A stretch of 64,000 nt of DNA from positions 9,402,855 to 9,466,854 of the forward strand of contig NC_012877.2 in assembly GCF_000003195.3 (NCBI RefSeq), in the 5' to 3' direction. Source of the stretch: Sorghum bicolor (Eukaryota; Streptophyta; Magnoliopsida; Poales; Poaceae). Of the stretch, positions 1 to 11,010 are shown piece by piece. The notes under the pieces are model-generated. The model searched no databases. It was given only the letters and a program-made list of their open reading frames with translations, and was not told the DNA's origin. Every line of letters starts with the position of its first letter. Position 1 is the first letter of the stretch. The translations under genes and the position numbers were made by a program.

Positions 1-3000
1 CACGTGCTTGTCGTGGTAGCGTCGGAGTCTCTGCTGATATCTAGCAGAGTTGAGGAGGGCCATGTCTCGAGCTTCCTCGAGTTGGTCGACCGCGTTTTCT
101 TGAGCTTCTTTGTTCGATTGCTCATTGTAAGCCTTGAGTCGAGGTGACCCATACTCGAGGTCTGTGGGGAGGATAGCCTCAGAGCCGTAGACCATAAAGA
201 ACGGGGTGTATTTGGTGGCTCTGCTCGGCGTTGTCCTTAGGCTCCATAGGACCGAGGAAAGCTCCTCGACCCATCTCTTGCCGAATTTCTTCAATCGATT
301 GTAGATCCTTGGCTTGAGTCCTTGTAAAATCATGCCGTTGGCACGCTCGACCTGGCCGTTAGTTCGAGGGTGGGCTACTGCGGACCAATTCACACGGATG
401 TGATGCTGATCACAGAAATCCAAGAACTTTCTGCCAGTAAACTGGGTGCCGTTGTCGGTGATGATGACATTGGGGATCCCAAATCGATGGATGATGTCGG
501 AGAAGAAGAGGACGGCCTGCTCGGAGCGGATGTTAGTGATGGGTCGAGCCTCGATCCATTTAGAGAACTTGTCAATAGCCACCAGCAAATGTGTATACCC
601 TCCTTTCGCCTTTTGTAGAGGTCCTACTAAGTCGAGCCCCCACACCGCAAACGGCCAGGTGATGGGGATCATCTGAAGAGCATGGGCGGGCAGGTGCGTC
701 TGTTTGGCGTAGAATTGGCACCCGTGACACGAGCGTACGAGCTCGACGGCATCCGCCACGGCCGTTGGCCAGTAAAAACCTTGCCGAAAAGCGTTTCCTA
801 CAAGGGTCCGTGGGGCGGCGTGGTGGCCACAAGCCCCCGAGTGCAGGTCGTCGAGGAGTTTTCGGCCTTCCTCTATGGTGATGCAACGCTGTAAGATTCC
901 CGTCGGGCTCCGTCGATATAGCTCGTTGTCTTCACCATAGATCACATATGATTTGGCCCGTCGAGCGATACGGCGAGCTTCTGTCCTGTCTTCTGGCAAC
1001 TCACCGCGGATAAGGCAGTCGAGGAATGGTGTGCGCCAATCGAATGGTCGACCCGGTCGTCGTTCTATTTCCATTACCTCTTCCTCCATCAAGAGCGCAT
1101 CGACAGCATTGGTTGGTTGGGCGATGGTGGTATCGGCGCCAGCCCCCGTGCCTAAGTCGACGGATGGCTCGTGTAGATCCTTTGAGAATACATCAGGCGG
1201 CACTGTGCCTCTGGTAGATGCAATCTTGGCGAGTTCGTCGGCTGCCTCGTTGTAGCGTCGAGCGACATGGACGAGCTCGAGGCCGTGGAATTTGTCTTCG
1301 AGTCGACGCACCTCCTTGCAGTATGCTTCCATTTTTGGGTCATGGCAACTCGAGGCTTTCATTACCTGGTCGATGACGAGTTGGGAGTCGCCTCGGACGT
1401 CGAGGCGTCGGACTCCTAACTCAATAGCGATCTTGAGACCGTTGACGAGGGCCTCATATTCTGCGACATTGTTAGATGCGGCGAAATGAATCCTGATTAT
1501 GTACCTCATGTGGACGCCCAAGGGTGAGATGAACAGTAGGCCGGCCCCGGCCCCAGTTTTCATGAGTGACCCGTCGAAATACATTGTCCACAGCTCCGCC
1601 TGGACCTGAGTCGGGGGAAGCTGGGAGTCCGTCCATTCTGCGACGAAGTCTACCAGGGCTTGCGATTTGATGGCCTTTCGAGGCGCATAAGTGAGAGTCT
1701 CGCTCATGAGCTCGACCGACCACTTCGCTATCCTTCCCATGGCCTCCTTGCTCTGGATTATTTCGCCCAAAGGGAAAGAAGAGACCACCGTGATAGGATG
1801 ACCAAGGAAATAATGCTGTAATTTACGGCGGGCAAGGATTACGGCGTAGATCAGCTTCTGGATTTGGGGGTAACGCGCCTTGGTCTCCGAAAGCACCTCG
1901 CTGACGAAATAGACCGGCCTTTGGACTGGCAGCGCGTGACCCTCTTCTTGTCTTTTGACCACCACCGCCGCGCTGACGACCTGGGTCGTCGACGCGACGT
2001 AGAGGAGCAGCGGCTCCGCAGGTTGAGGTGGAACCAGGACTGGTGCCGAAGTCAGCGTCTTTTTCAGCTTTTCAAGTGCTTCCTCGGCCTCGGGGGTCCA
2101 AGAAAAACGCTCGACCTTCTTCAGGAGTCGATATAATGGTAATGCCTTTTCTCCTAGTCTCGAGATGAAACGGCTCAGAGCCGCCAGGCACCCCGTGACT
2201 CTCTGGACACCCTTGATGTCTCGGATTGGCCCCATTTTCGTGATGGCCGAGACTTTCTCGGGGTTGGCCTCGATACCGCGCTGTGAAACAATGTATCCTA
2301 AGAGCATGCCTCGAGGCACGCCAAAAACGCACTTCTCGGGATTAAGCTTGATCCGGCTGGTGCGTAAGCAGCTGAAAGCAACCTCGAGGTCCTGGATCAG
2401 GTCTCCTCGTTGCTTTGACTTGACGACAATGTCGTCGACGTAGGCCTCGACCGTTGAACCTATATGTTCGCCAAATACGTGGAGCATGCAACGTTGATAC
2501 GTGGCTCCCGCGTTTCGAAGCCCAAATGGCATGGTCACGTAGCAATACATCCCGAAAGGCGTGATGAAAGAGGTCGCGAGCTGGTCGGACTCTTTCATTT
2601 TTATTTGGTGATAACCAGAATATGCATCAAGGAAAGAAAGGGTTTCACATCCCGCGGTAGAATCGACAATCTGATCAATGCGTGGCAATGGAAAGGGAAC
2701 TTTTGGACATGCTTTATTCAAACTAGTATAATCAACACACATCCTCATTTTCCCATTCTTTTTCTTAACTAATACAGGGTTCGCTAACCAGTCAGGATGA
2801 TGAACCTCCTTGATGAATCCGGCCGTCAAAAGCTTTTGGACTTCCTCGCCAATGATCTTGCGCTTTTCCTCGTCGAATCGGCGCAACCGCTGCTTCACTG
2901 GCTTGGAACCGGCTCGAATCTCCAAAGAGTGCTCGGCGACTTCCCTCGGTATGCCCGGCATATCCGAGGGACTCCATGCAAACATATCAGCATTCGCACG

Positions 3001-3024
3001 GAGAAAGTCGACGAGCACGGCTTC
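1..3024 (-). CDS. pol: Tat-1 pol: reverse transcriptase, two RNase H domains, integrase (partial)
   Basis: I checked all 1,008 codons in the frame of the upstream gag ORF: no stop occurs between 3024 and 1. The RT begins near 2900 and carries YVDD at 2431-2442. The first RNase H (about 2010-1700) has YVAST where the gypsy family normally has its first catalytic Asp, so it is probably structural only. A second, archaeal-type RNase H follows, starting at FDGS (Asp at 1573-1575) with an NNVAEYEAL motif and downstream Asp residues. The integrase has an HHCC zinc finger (about 860-690) and a D-D-35-E triad: Asp 631-633, Asp 454-456, Glu 346-348. It continues off-window. It is separated from gag-protease only by the TAG at 3025, which looks like a decayed CAG Gln codon; readthrough cannot be excluded. 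Confidence 0.9.
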
Positions 3025-6000
3025 CTATTTGGGGTCGAGGTCGGTGCTGATTGTCAGCACCTTGCCGTCGGAGTTGTTGGGGTCGAGCGGGATCTTCTTA
3101 GTACCTTCCACCGCCTCGAAGCTGCCCGCATGACGTTTAGGTTCTGGAGCCTCAGCGGCCATGGCTTCGAGCTTCGCAACGAGCTCGGTGGAGCTCTCGA
3201 CCGCCTCCCCGTACTCGACGCACTCGACGTCGCACTCGTACGCGTGCTCGAAGGAAGAACTGATGGTGATGACGCCTTTGGGACCAGGCATCTTCAGCTT
3301 CAAGTATGTGTAGTTGGGTATAGCCATGAACTTCGCGTAGCCCGGGCGTCCGATGATGGCGTGGTACGTGCCTCGGAACCCAACCACCTCAAAGGTGAGG
3401 GTCTCCTTCCTGAAGTTGGCCGCCGTTCCGAAGCAGACCGGTAGGTCGATTCGACCTACTGGCAGTGCTTTTTTCCCTGGTACGACGCCATGGAAGCCGC
3501 CGGCGCTTGGCTGGAGGCGTTCTCTATCGATGCCGAGGAGATCGAGGGTCTCGAGGTAGATGATGTTGAGGCTGCTGCCGCCGTCCATCAGCACTTTCGA
3601 GAGTCGGGTGTTGACGATGATGGGGTCGACGACGAGCGGGTAGACGCCTGGGGCGACCACCTTGTCGGGGTGATCTTCTCGGTCGAAGGTGATGGGAGTG
3701 CTTGACCAGCTAAGATACTGGGGCACCGCCATCCTTGCTGCAAAGACTTCGCGACGCTCCCTCTTGCGTTGCCTCGTGGTCAACTGAGTCGAAGGCCCGC
3801 CATAGATCATGTAGCAGTCGTGGACGGCGGGGAAGCCATCGTCATCTTTGTTGTCCTCCTTGCCGCCAGCCTTCTCCTTCTTGGAGTCATCACGCGCATC
3901 TTTTTTGAGCCCCTGAACGTCGAAATGCTTTCTCAGCATGCGACAATCCTTGAGTTTGTGGTTAGCGCCTCCCTTATGGTAAGGGCACGGCTCCTCCAAC
4001 ATCTTGTCGAAGATGCCTCCCTCCGGAGGGCCTCGCGGCTTCTTTCGATCCATCGTGGCGACGAGGTCATCACCCGAATCTCCCTGGTGGAACTGCCGTA
4101 CTTTCTGCTTCTTTTTATTTTTCTTGAGGCCTCGACTGGAAGTCCCTTCTTCATCGACGGGCTGCTTGCCTTTTCTTCCTTCTGAGCTGAAGAAAGCGCC
4201 GACTGCCTCCTCCCCTGCCGCGTAGTTAGCTACTACGTCCATCAGCTCGTCGACGGTCTGAGGTCGATTGCGGCCTAATTCCCGCACCAAGTCTCGACTG
4301 GTGGTGCCCGAGACAAACGCCAAGATGACGTCGTGGTCGGGGATGTGTGGCAACTCAGTGCGTTGCTTCGAGAAGCGTCGAGCGTACTCCCGAAGAGTCT
4401 CTCCTGTCTTCTGCTTGCATTTGCTGAGGTCCCACGAGTTCCCTGGCCGTATATAGGTCCCTTTGAAGTTACCCTCGAAGACTCTGACCAGGTCAACCCA
4501 GTTGTGAATCTGATTGGCTGGGAGTTCCTCGAGCCATCGACGGGCGGTGTCGGAGAGGAAAAGGGGTAGTTGTCTGATGATGGCTCGATCGTCCCCCCGA
4601 GCACCGCCTAGCTGACAAGCCAGCCTGAAATCGGCCAGCCATAGCTCTGGCTTGGTTTCTCCATTGTACTTCGCGATGCTGGTTGGGGGTCGGAATGGAC
4701 TAGGCAGGGGTGTGCTGCGAATTGCTCTGCTGAACACCCGCGGGCCTGGTGGCTCGGGGGCCACCCGGTCCTCGTCGCTGTCGTACCTCCCACCGCGATG
4801 CGCGCTATAACCACGTTCTTCCGTGTCTCCGTGCCGTCGGCGTCTATTTTCTTTGACGTCGTGTCGCGCGTCGTGTCGACGTTGATTGTCGGCAGGGAGG
4901 ATGAGAGCGGTCTTTCTGCCTCGAGGGGGAGGTTGTTGCTGGACAGACACCTCCTCTTCGATTAGAGGCTGTTCGTCGCGCTTCTCTGTGGCAGCTCCTC
5001 GTCGTCGAGATGCCGAACTTTCGGCTTGTTGAACTGCTGCCACCTGGAGCAACGTCTGAACTTCATCTCGAATTCGTCGGGCCTGGGAATTCGATGGTTC
5101 TGGCATGTTACGCAGCAGCATCGTCGCTGCCACTACATTCTGGCCTGCTCGAGGGAAACGGCCGACAGGTTGCTCCGCCTCCGTGTCACCGACGATCTGT
5201 CGATGTACCTCTCGAGCGCGTCTGCGGACACTTCCGCCTGGCGGGTAGGGCAGGTCTTGTTCGAGGATTTGCTCGAGCAGGACGAGGCGCTCGCGATCTT
5301 CGTCGAGCTTCATCTTGAGCTCCCGCAGCTGCGCGAGCTGCGCAGTTCTATCTTCCTGAGGAAGAGGGTCGAACCGTCCGTCGTTCCCAGGCGTCCTGGG
5401 GTCTTCTTGCGCCGCGGGGGCTCGTCCACCCGCAACAGCATCCCGTGTCTCGTCGGTGGTTTCTGCCGCTCCGTCGAGGTGATAGCATTCCCTCGTAGGG
5501 TCATAACTGTCTGTCTCGGAGTCGGAGTCCGGCTCGGCAGCGTGGAGACATTCACGTCCTTCCTCCAGCCATCGTTGCCTGAGGGAGGTGATCGAGTATC
5601 GTCCGGGGCCTAGACGGCGGAGGCCCCGTACTTGGGAAAGGTCCGGCAGTTCGGACGTCGGCCGCCGCTCTTCGGAACTACGTGGGATGACCATTGGTCT
5701 TTCCACGTATGTCTGAGCGTTTGGGCATATCGTCTTGGCGAGCGATGCCGCGACGTTGTCCAATCCGAACGGCAGTGCCGTCCTTGGAGAGAACAACCCG
5801 CGTGGAGGTAGCCTAGCTGCGGTGGGGGAGGGTGCGCGAGACGCGTCTCCCCCCGTCGTCGCGTGGTGCTGAGTCGTCGCGCTTGTTGCTCGGTCAGACG
5901 GTGTTGCCGACCCGTGGCCCGCATCCTGCCTTGCACGAGTTGTTGGTCGTGCCGAAGCAAGGGGGCCGCGGTGGTGCTGCCCGCGCCTCTTCTTAGGCGG

Positions 6001-6177
6001 GGAGGCGTGGTGGTGAGGGCGTCTTGGAGCCTTCAACCGTGCTGGCGTAACGCGGACTCCTCCTGGTCCTTTGACCGAGAGCAAGATCATGTCGTAGCCG
6101 AAGCCCGTAGACATGAACTCGAGACTCCCAAACCAAATCACCGTGGAGTGCGGAAGCGGCGAGGCAGGAGTAGCCAT
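3025..6177 (-). CDS. gag: Tat-1 gag and aspartic protease
   Basis: The frame is open from upstream of the chosen ATG (6175-6177, MATPASPL) down to the TAG at 3025. The N-terminal third is low complexity and Arg/Pro rich. The centre holds a retrotransposon gag core containing TARRWLEELP and GETLREYARRF. A Tat-type zinc motif (CPYHKG...HKLKDCR) follows, then the protease with MDGGSSLNII. This is the DGG variant of the D[ST]G active site, seen in both Tat elements in this window. A CAG-to-TAG change ends the frame between protease and RT, not at the usual gag/pol border. The ORF lies directly 3' of the primer-binding site, as expected. The same N-terminus is present, decayed, in Tat-2. Confidence 0.88.
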   Translation of the reverse strand: MATPASPLPHSTVIWFGSLEFMSTGFGYDMILLSVKGPGGVRVTPARLKAPRRPHHHASPPKKRRGQHHRGPLASARPTTRARQDAGHGSATPSDRATSATTQHHATTGGDASRAPSPTAARLPPRGLFSPRTALPFGLDNVAASLAKTICPNAQTYVERPMVIPRSSEERRPTSELPDLSQVRGLRRLGPGRYSITSLRQRWLEEGRECLHAAEPDSDSETDSYDPTRECYHLDGAAETTDETRDAVAGGRAPAAQEDPRTPGNDGRFDPLPQEDRTAQLAQLRELKMKLDEDRERLVLLEQILEQDLPYPPGGSVRRRAREVHRQIVGDTEAEQPVGRFPRAGQNVVAATMLLRNMPEPSNSQARRIRDEVQTLLQVAAVQQAESSASRRRGAATEKRDEQPLIEEEVSVQQQPPPRGRKTALILPADNQRRHDARHDVKENRRRRHGDTEERGYSAHRGGRYDSDEDRVAPEPPGPRVFSRAIRSTPLPSPFRPPTSIAKYNGETKPELWLADFRLACQLGGARGDDRAIIRQLPLFLSDTARRWLEELPANQIHNWVDLVRVFEGNFKGTYIRPGNSWDLSKCKQKTGETLREYARRFSKQRTELPHIPDHDVILAFVSGTTSRDLVRELGRNRPQTVDELMDVVANYAAGEEAVGAFFSSEGRKGKQPVDEEGTSSRGLKKNKKKQKVRQFHQGDSGDDLVATMDRKKPRGPPEGGIFDKMLEEPCPYHKGGANHKLKDCRMLRKHFDVQGLKKDARDDSKKEKAGGKEDNKDDDGFPAVHDCYMIYGGPSTQLTTRQRKRERREVFAARMAVPQYLSWSSTPITFDREDHPDKVVAPGVYPLVVDPIIVNTRLSKVLMDGGSSLNIIYLETLDLLGIDRERLQPSAGGFHGVVPGKKALPVGRIDLPVCFGTAANFRKETLTFEVVGFRGTYHAIIGRPGYAKFMAIPNYTYLKLKMPGPKGVITISSSFEHAYECDVECVEYGEAVESSTELVAKLEAMAAEAPEPKRHAGSFEAVEGTKKIPLDPNNSDGKVLTISTDLDPK

Positions 6178-6216
6178 CCGGAAAGTGGTGGGAAATCGGT
6201 GAAAAAACACGCAGGA

Positions 6217-6236
6217 CCCCTACCTGGCGCGCCAAC
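6217..6236 (-). other. Tat-1 primer-binding site
   Basis: The minus strand just inside the LTR reads TGGCGCGCCAGGTAGGGG. This matches the 3' end of plant tRNA-Arg(CCU) as I remember it. Tat-2 has a slightly decayed version and the element at the right edge of the window has the same 18 bases. Confidence 0.8.
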
Positions 6237-7284
6237 TGTCGGTGTTTTTTCCCCGGGGGGGGTCACACCAACGAGTAAATTTGTATGCGTGCTCCCCTTT
6301 CCGGATGGTGATGCAAGAAGACACAGAGATTTATCCTGGTTCGGGCAAGAGAAGGCCCTACGTCCAGCGGGGGGAGAGAGTTTGTATTATCTTGCACCTA
6401 AGTGCTTGTACAGGGGCGAATACAAGCGTGGAATGAAATGTGTCGCTCTACTACGTGTGTGTGTGTGTTCTTGCGTTGTGATGTCTGCCTCTTCTATTCC
6501 TGAGTCCCTCCTTTTATAGCTCCAAGGAGAGACAAAGGGTACATGCATAGATATTAGAGTAGGGATCGATAGCCGCATGGAGCGCTGACCTACTCGAGGC
6601 TTCCGTACGTCATGGCCTCGAGCCGTCCCATCTTGATAGCTTGGTGATGATTACGCGTGCTCCTGCGTGCTGCCCTGCCAGCCGCCTTGTGCTGGTTCTG
6701 AGATCGCATGCTCGTATGGTATGGTGGCGGATCCGGCGGAGCAGCTGTGGTGTTGTCAGTCGATGCCCGACTTGTCCCCGGGAAGGGACCTTGTTCGGTC
6801 GAGGGTCGGGCGCCGCGTAATAGGCTGACATCCGGAGCGCTGACCTTGGGTGTCTCGAGGGGGTCCCGATTAGATGTTCCATCCTCGTTTCCTGCGTCCT
6901 GACGCACCCTGGGTCGTTCGGTGGGAAGGCTGCAAAAAGAACGATGGGACAGAAGCTTGTTCCCTATCACGCCTTCCGTGACCCGGGTGTTAGGTGGGAA
7001 ACGTCAGATGCATTTAATGCTCCCGCCCGCGTGCGCGCGTCAGGCGGCGGACAGTGTCCTAACGCTCGACGTCTCTCGGTTCGCTCGAGCCCGCTTCCGT
7101 CTTCGACGGTAGTCGTTGCTCGAGCCCTGACCGATTCGCTCGACGCTATTTCCGTATTCGAGGCTGCGACCGTCGTTGGCGGCGCGTAAGTAAGATTAAG
7201 GCGTCGAATTGGGGGTCCCAACCTTCGTATGGGCAATCTCATAATGCGCATCGCTGAGGGTACCCCTTACCGATACCCTCGACA
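6237..7284 (-). repeat. Tat-1 5' LTR (1,048 bp)
   Basis: The left end is TGTCGG and the right end CTCGACA, giving an inverted TGTCG/CGACA pair. The primer-binding site abuts the left edge. It aligns along its length with the Tat-2 LTR at 11011-12083. A short GT run lies near 6456-6470. TCGA is frequent (about 14 copies counted). Confidence 0.88.
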
Positions 7285-8004
7285 GATATGTATCCTTGAA
7301 AATGCTCCCATGCTTCTAGAATGCTTTCTGTCTTCTGTTGTTGGAAACTGACAATATTTCGTCTTAAGGCAGTTGTTTTGCCTATAGAGAAAAACTTTGC
7401 TAGAAAGGCATCTAACAAGTTTGTCCAAGTGTTGATGTTTTCTTGATTGGTGTAGAACCACTTCCTTGCTCTTCCTTCTAGTGAGAATGGAAAGAGGTGA
7501 AGCAGTATGACATCTTTGTCAACTCCGTTGATGCTGATTGTGCTTCCAATCTCTAAGAAATTCTACAAGTGTGTACTAGCATCTTCACGTGCCTTTCCAC
7601 TGAATTGTGTAGCTTGCACCAAATTGATGAGGCTTGACTTGAGCTCGAACTCGGGTGCTCCTTCTTCTACTTCAAATCTTGGACCAGTGGAATGTTCTCA
7701 AGGCTTGGAGCAGAGAATTCTTGTAGGGTCTTCTGTGCCATAGCTTCAACAATTGGTGGCTAGCTTCTTCTTTCTTGATTGCTTTGGTTCTGATGATGAA
7801 GAGTTGAATGTACCAAAGTCAATCCTGATATACCCTGTATAAAAATATAAACATAGAAAAACAACAGGGTGAACCTGCCCAAGCAGAGGTGCCTTGTTAT
7901 GATTTCTCATTTTCACAGTAGCTATTCAAGCAATTATTTCTCCATAGTCTAGTCTAATATTTTATGTGCGTAACCTTGACCGACTTCCTGACTTTCCTTA
8001 CCAC
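7285..8004 (-). pseudogene. gag: Athila-A gag N-terminal remnant
   Basis: The sequence aligns with the Athila-B gag region 21830-22260: for example the stretch giving accacttcct..agtgagaatgg followed by cactagcatcttc is shared. No long ORF survives. The alignment breaks exactly at the Tat-1 LTR edge. Confidence 0.7.
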
Positions 8005-8022
8005 TCCCTGGCAACGGCGCCA
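8005..8022 (-). other. Athila-A primer-binding site (tRNA-Asp type)
   Basis: The plus strand reads TCCCTGGCAACGGCGCCA, one base different from the 3' end of plant tRNA-Asp(GUC). It lies 8 bp inside the LTR, the same arrangement as in Athila-B. Confidence 0.8.
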
Positions 8023-8030
8023 GAAATGCT

Positions 8031-9537
8031 TGTTGATACTTGCTAACACCCCTTGAATACTAGGTTGTCATCCCTAGCATGGTGCCAGAGTGTACTAAGG
8101 TATTTATGAATATGAAGGCTCTCTAGAAAATAATCTATTCTATCCGCAAGTGCATAGATAAAATACCTCATTGTAGCATTTCACCACGAAAAGTATTCTG
8201 GGTATCGTTATTTATAATTTTGCTTAAGGGAATGGCCAAAGTGAAAATAGGAGTAAAATCTATCAAGGTGTAGATTAGAGATAAACTTGCAAGAACATGA
8301 TTACTAATGAGAAACTCATCACACAGTCACTTGCTTTGGCAGGGGGTAAGCCATAAAAATAAAGATAATGAAATATAAGCTCATGGGTAAATAACACAGC
8401 GATTAGAAATAGACTACTCCACATAAAATGTAAGGTGACGTCGGACTAGCAAGAGAATGGATTCTAAGTATCTATTATCTACTAAGTCACAATCTACTCT
8501 AGGCATCTACAAGATCATATATAGCACAAAAGACTCTTCATTCATGTATAAGGAACATTGCTAAAGTAAATCAGGACATAGCAAGACTTACTCCGCAATA
8601 CAAATACTACCTGTCCTACTAACGGAGGGTGGACTATATAAGAATCAATGAAGCTGTCACCATCGTGAACTACCACATGACCCGGCCAATTGGATACATT
8701 TGCAGGTAAATAACATCTAAGCACCACGCCCACATGTGATCTACAACCTAACTCCCACGTGTCAAGAGCTAAGCGCTTTGCAAACTTATACATAAACTCA
8801 TTATCAATCATAACTATATCAAATATAGAACTAGATCAAACTAAGAACATAATAAATAGAGACATAATGCAATTAGAATAAAGTCGTAGAGAAAGATATG
8901 AAATAATACCAATCTTGATTGACGAAGATCCAAAATCCTGAGCGCTAGGCTCTACTTCTCTAATTCTATCTAATCAATCCTATAGAACATGAAGGAATTG
9001 GGAGTAGATAATTCTAATTCTCTGCGGGAGAGAAGTTCCTAAACCCTAATTTTGATGGCTTCCTCTGATAATGATTTCTCCTCTTCTCCTAGGGTGGAGA
9101 GGCCTTGCTTATATAGCCCCCTCAAATGAACGTGGGCAGTCGGATCAAACCGACCTTAATCGCACGGTTTTCCTTGATCATTAGAGGCTGTGGAGGACGA
9201 TCCAAGAGACGGAGCCTGATTGGCCCCTGAGGCAGCGCGGGCGCCCTAGGGGGGAGGGCGGGCGCCCTACCCCCGGGCCTGTTCGGCCTCCCGTTTGTTC
9301 TCGTGGCTTCTAGACTCTTATAGGTTAAGGAAAATTGTCGCACACGTAATTTTCTCGATGTAAACCTGACGTGTGGGCCTTCCTTCCATATTTTCTGATA
9401 ACCCCCTGCAGAATTAGATAAACACCAAAACTCGTGGAATTCTGTCAGATAAAACCCTAATTCTAGGTGTTTGGTGTATATTGATCCTTTTCCATGTTTA
9501 GTTGATGGTTGAATTTGGCATTTAAGGACCGTCAACA
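8031..9537 (-). repeat. Athila-A 5' LTR (1,507 bp)
   Basis: The ends are TGTTGATACT and ACCGTCAACA. It shares layout with the Athila-B LTRs: a terminal block with 'ttgtcatccctagcatg', a 'gtattctgggtatcgttattta' block, a paired GGGCGCCC palindrome at about 9236-9270, and an ACCGTCAACA terminus. A fragment of the same subfamily lies at 62748-63044. Confidence 0.85.
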
Positions 9538-10950
9538 GCGTCCACTGCGGTGGGCGCTGTAGCCCCGCTCCTTAGCGTCTCCGTGTCTACGGTGTCAATG
9601 CTCGTTGATGTCGCGTCGAGCGTCACAAGGCTCCCGATTGTCAATGAGGCGCTCCTGGATCGGCACCATCTTCTTGCCTCGAGGTGGCGGCTCCTGATGA
9701 ACCAATACTTCCCTCTCATTTTGGGCCAGCTCAGGGCGCTTTTCTGTGGCTGCCCCTTGACGTTGAGAGGCTGAGCTCTCAGCTTGCTGGGCTGCCGCCA
9801 CGTGGAGCAGACCTTGCACCTCGTCTCAAATGCGTCGCGCCTGGGAGTTCGAGGGCTCAGGCATGTTGCATAGCAGCATGGTCGCTGCCACGATGTTCTG
9901 ACCAGCTCGAGGAAAATGGCTGATGAGCGGTTTAGGCTCCTCGTCCCCGACGATCTATCGGTACATGTCTCGAGCGCGTCCGCACACGCCCCCGCTGTGT
10001 GGGTGCGGTTGGTCTCACTCGAGGGCCTGCTCAAGCTAGCTGAGATTCTCTCGGTCCTCGTCGAGCTTGGCTTTCAGCTTTCATAGCTGCGCAAGTTGCG
10101 CGGCCTTGTCGTCCTGAGGTGGTGGGTCCGCTTCCCTGTCGTTCCCAGGTGTCCTGGGATCTTCCCCTGCTGTGGGAGCTCGAGCACCAGCGGCGGCGTC
10201 CTCCGTGTCCTCCGTGGTAGCCACAGCCCCGTCGATGTTGAAGCACTCCCTTGTAGGGTCGTAGCTGTCGTATTTGGAGTCGGGGTCCGGCTCGGTGGTG
10301 TAGAAACATCTGTGTCCCTCCTCCGCCAACTGCTGTCTGAGCGTGGTAAGGGTGTACCGCCCGGGTCCTAGGCGGCGAGGCCTGCGTATCTGTGGAAAAC
10401 CTAGACGCACAACCACCTGCTGAGCTTGCTGCCGCATCTCTGTGTCGTGCAGGAGGACCAGTGGTCGCTCCACGCACGTCCCGGCGCCTGGACATATTGT
10501 CCTGGCGGGCGACGTTGCGGCATTGTCCAAGCCGAACAGGAGCATCCGCCTTGTGGCGAACAGACCATGTGGTAACAGGGCAGATGGTGGCGACAGTGCG
10601 TAGGGTACGCTGCTCCTTGACGCCGTCATGCGGCCGCTCTGTCGCCTGGCCGTCGTGACTGCGGTCTCGGTGCGTGGGGCTGTCGTCCCCTCCATCATTG
10701 CGTGACCTGCATGGGGCGACGATCGTGCAGCAACAGTGTGGCGGTGGCGATGATGATCACACCTTCTCTTGGGAGGGGAAGCACGGTGGTGAGGCTGTCG
10801 TGAGGCCTTTGATTGCGTGGGCATGACGCAAGCCCCTCCCAATCCTCTGACTAATAGCAGAATCATATCGTAGCTGAAACCGGTGGACATGAACTCAAGG
10901 CTCCCGAACTAGATCACCGTGGAGCGCGGGATCGGTGAGACGTGAGTGGC
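9538..10950 (-). pseudogene. gag: Tat-2 gag fragment
   Basis: It is homologous to the Tat-1 gag N-terminus, including the MATxVSPxPxSTVI start near 10950 and the RRLGPGRY and YDPTRECxxxDGA motifs. The TGG codon seen in Tat-1 at 6133-6135 is TAG here (10909-10911). Further stops and frame changes follow near 10030 and 9810. It is truncated on its 3' side by Athila-A. Confidence 0.8.
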
Positions 10951-11010
10951 CATCCAGAAAGAAATGGGAAATCAATAGTAACACGCAGGACCCGTACCTA
11001 GCGCGCCAAC

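Larger units (their letters stand above)
1..7284 (-). mobile_element. Tat-1: Ty3/gypsy Tat-lineage LTR retrotransposon (left part off-window)
   Basis: Read on the minus strand the order is 5' LTR (6237-7284), primer-binding site, gag-protease, RT, degenerate RNase H, second RNase H, integrase. The integrase runs off the left edge, so the 3' LTR and left target-site duplication are not visible. Two RNase H domains in tandem before integrase are the recognised mark of the Tat lineage of plant gypsy elements. The right end abuts Athila-A gag sequence at 7285, so this element inserted into Athila-A; the right target duplication should be GATAT (7285-7289). The coding region is open apart from one TAG at 3025-3027, so this is a fairly recent copy. 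Confidence 0.9.
7285..9537 (-). mobile_element. Athila-A: Athila-like gypsy element, 5' end only
   Basis: It comprises a full 5' LTR (8031-9537), a primer-binding site and the first ~745 bp of internal sequence, cut off at 7284 by the Tat-1 insertion. The rest presumably lies beyond Tat-1, outside the window. The right LTR end abuts Tat-2 gag directly at 9538, so Athila-A inserted into Tat-2 (expected duplication GCGTC). Confidence 0.82.

Noticed and set aside
2797..3444. 215-codon plus-strand ORF
   Set aside because: It lies opposite the open Tat-1 gag-pol frame and has no family features. GC-rich sequence keeps the opposite strand open by chance.
5863..6519. 218-codon plus-strand ORF spanning gag start and LTR
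   Set aside because: It crosses the primer-binding site and the LTR edge, which a real gene would not.
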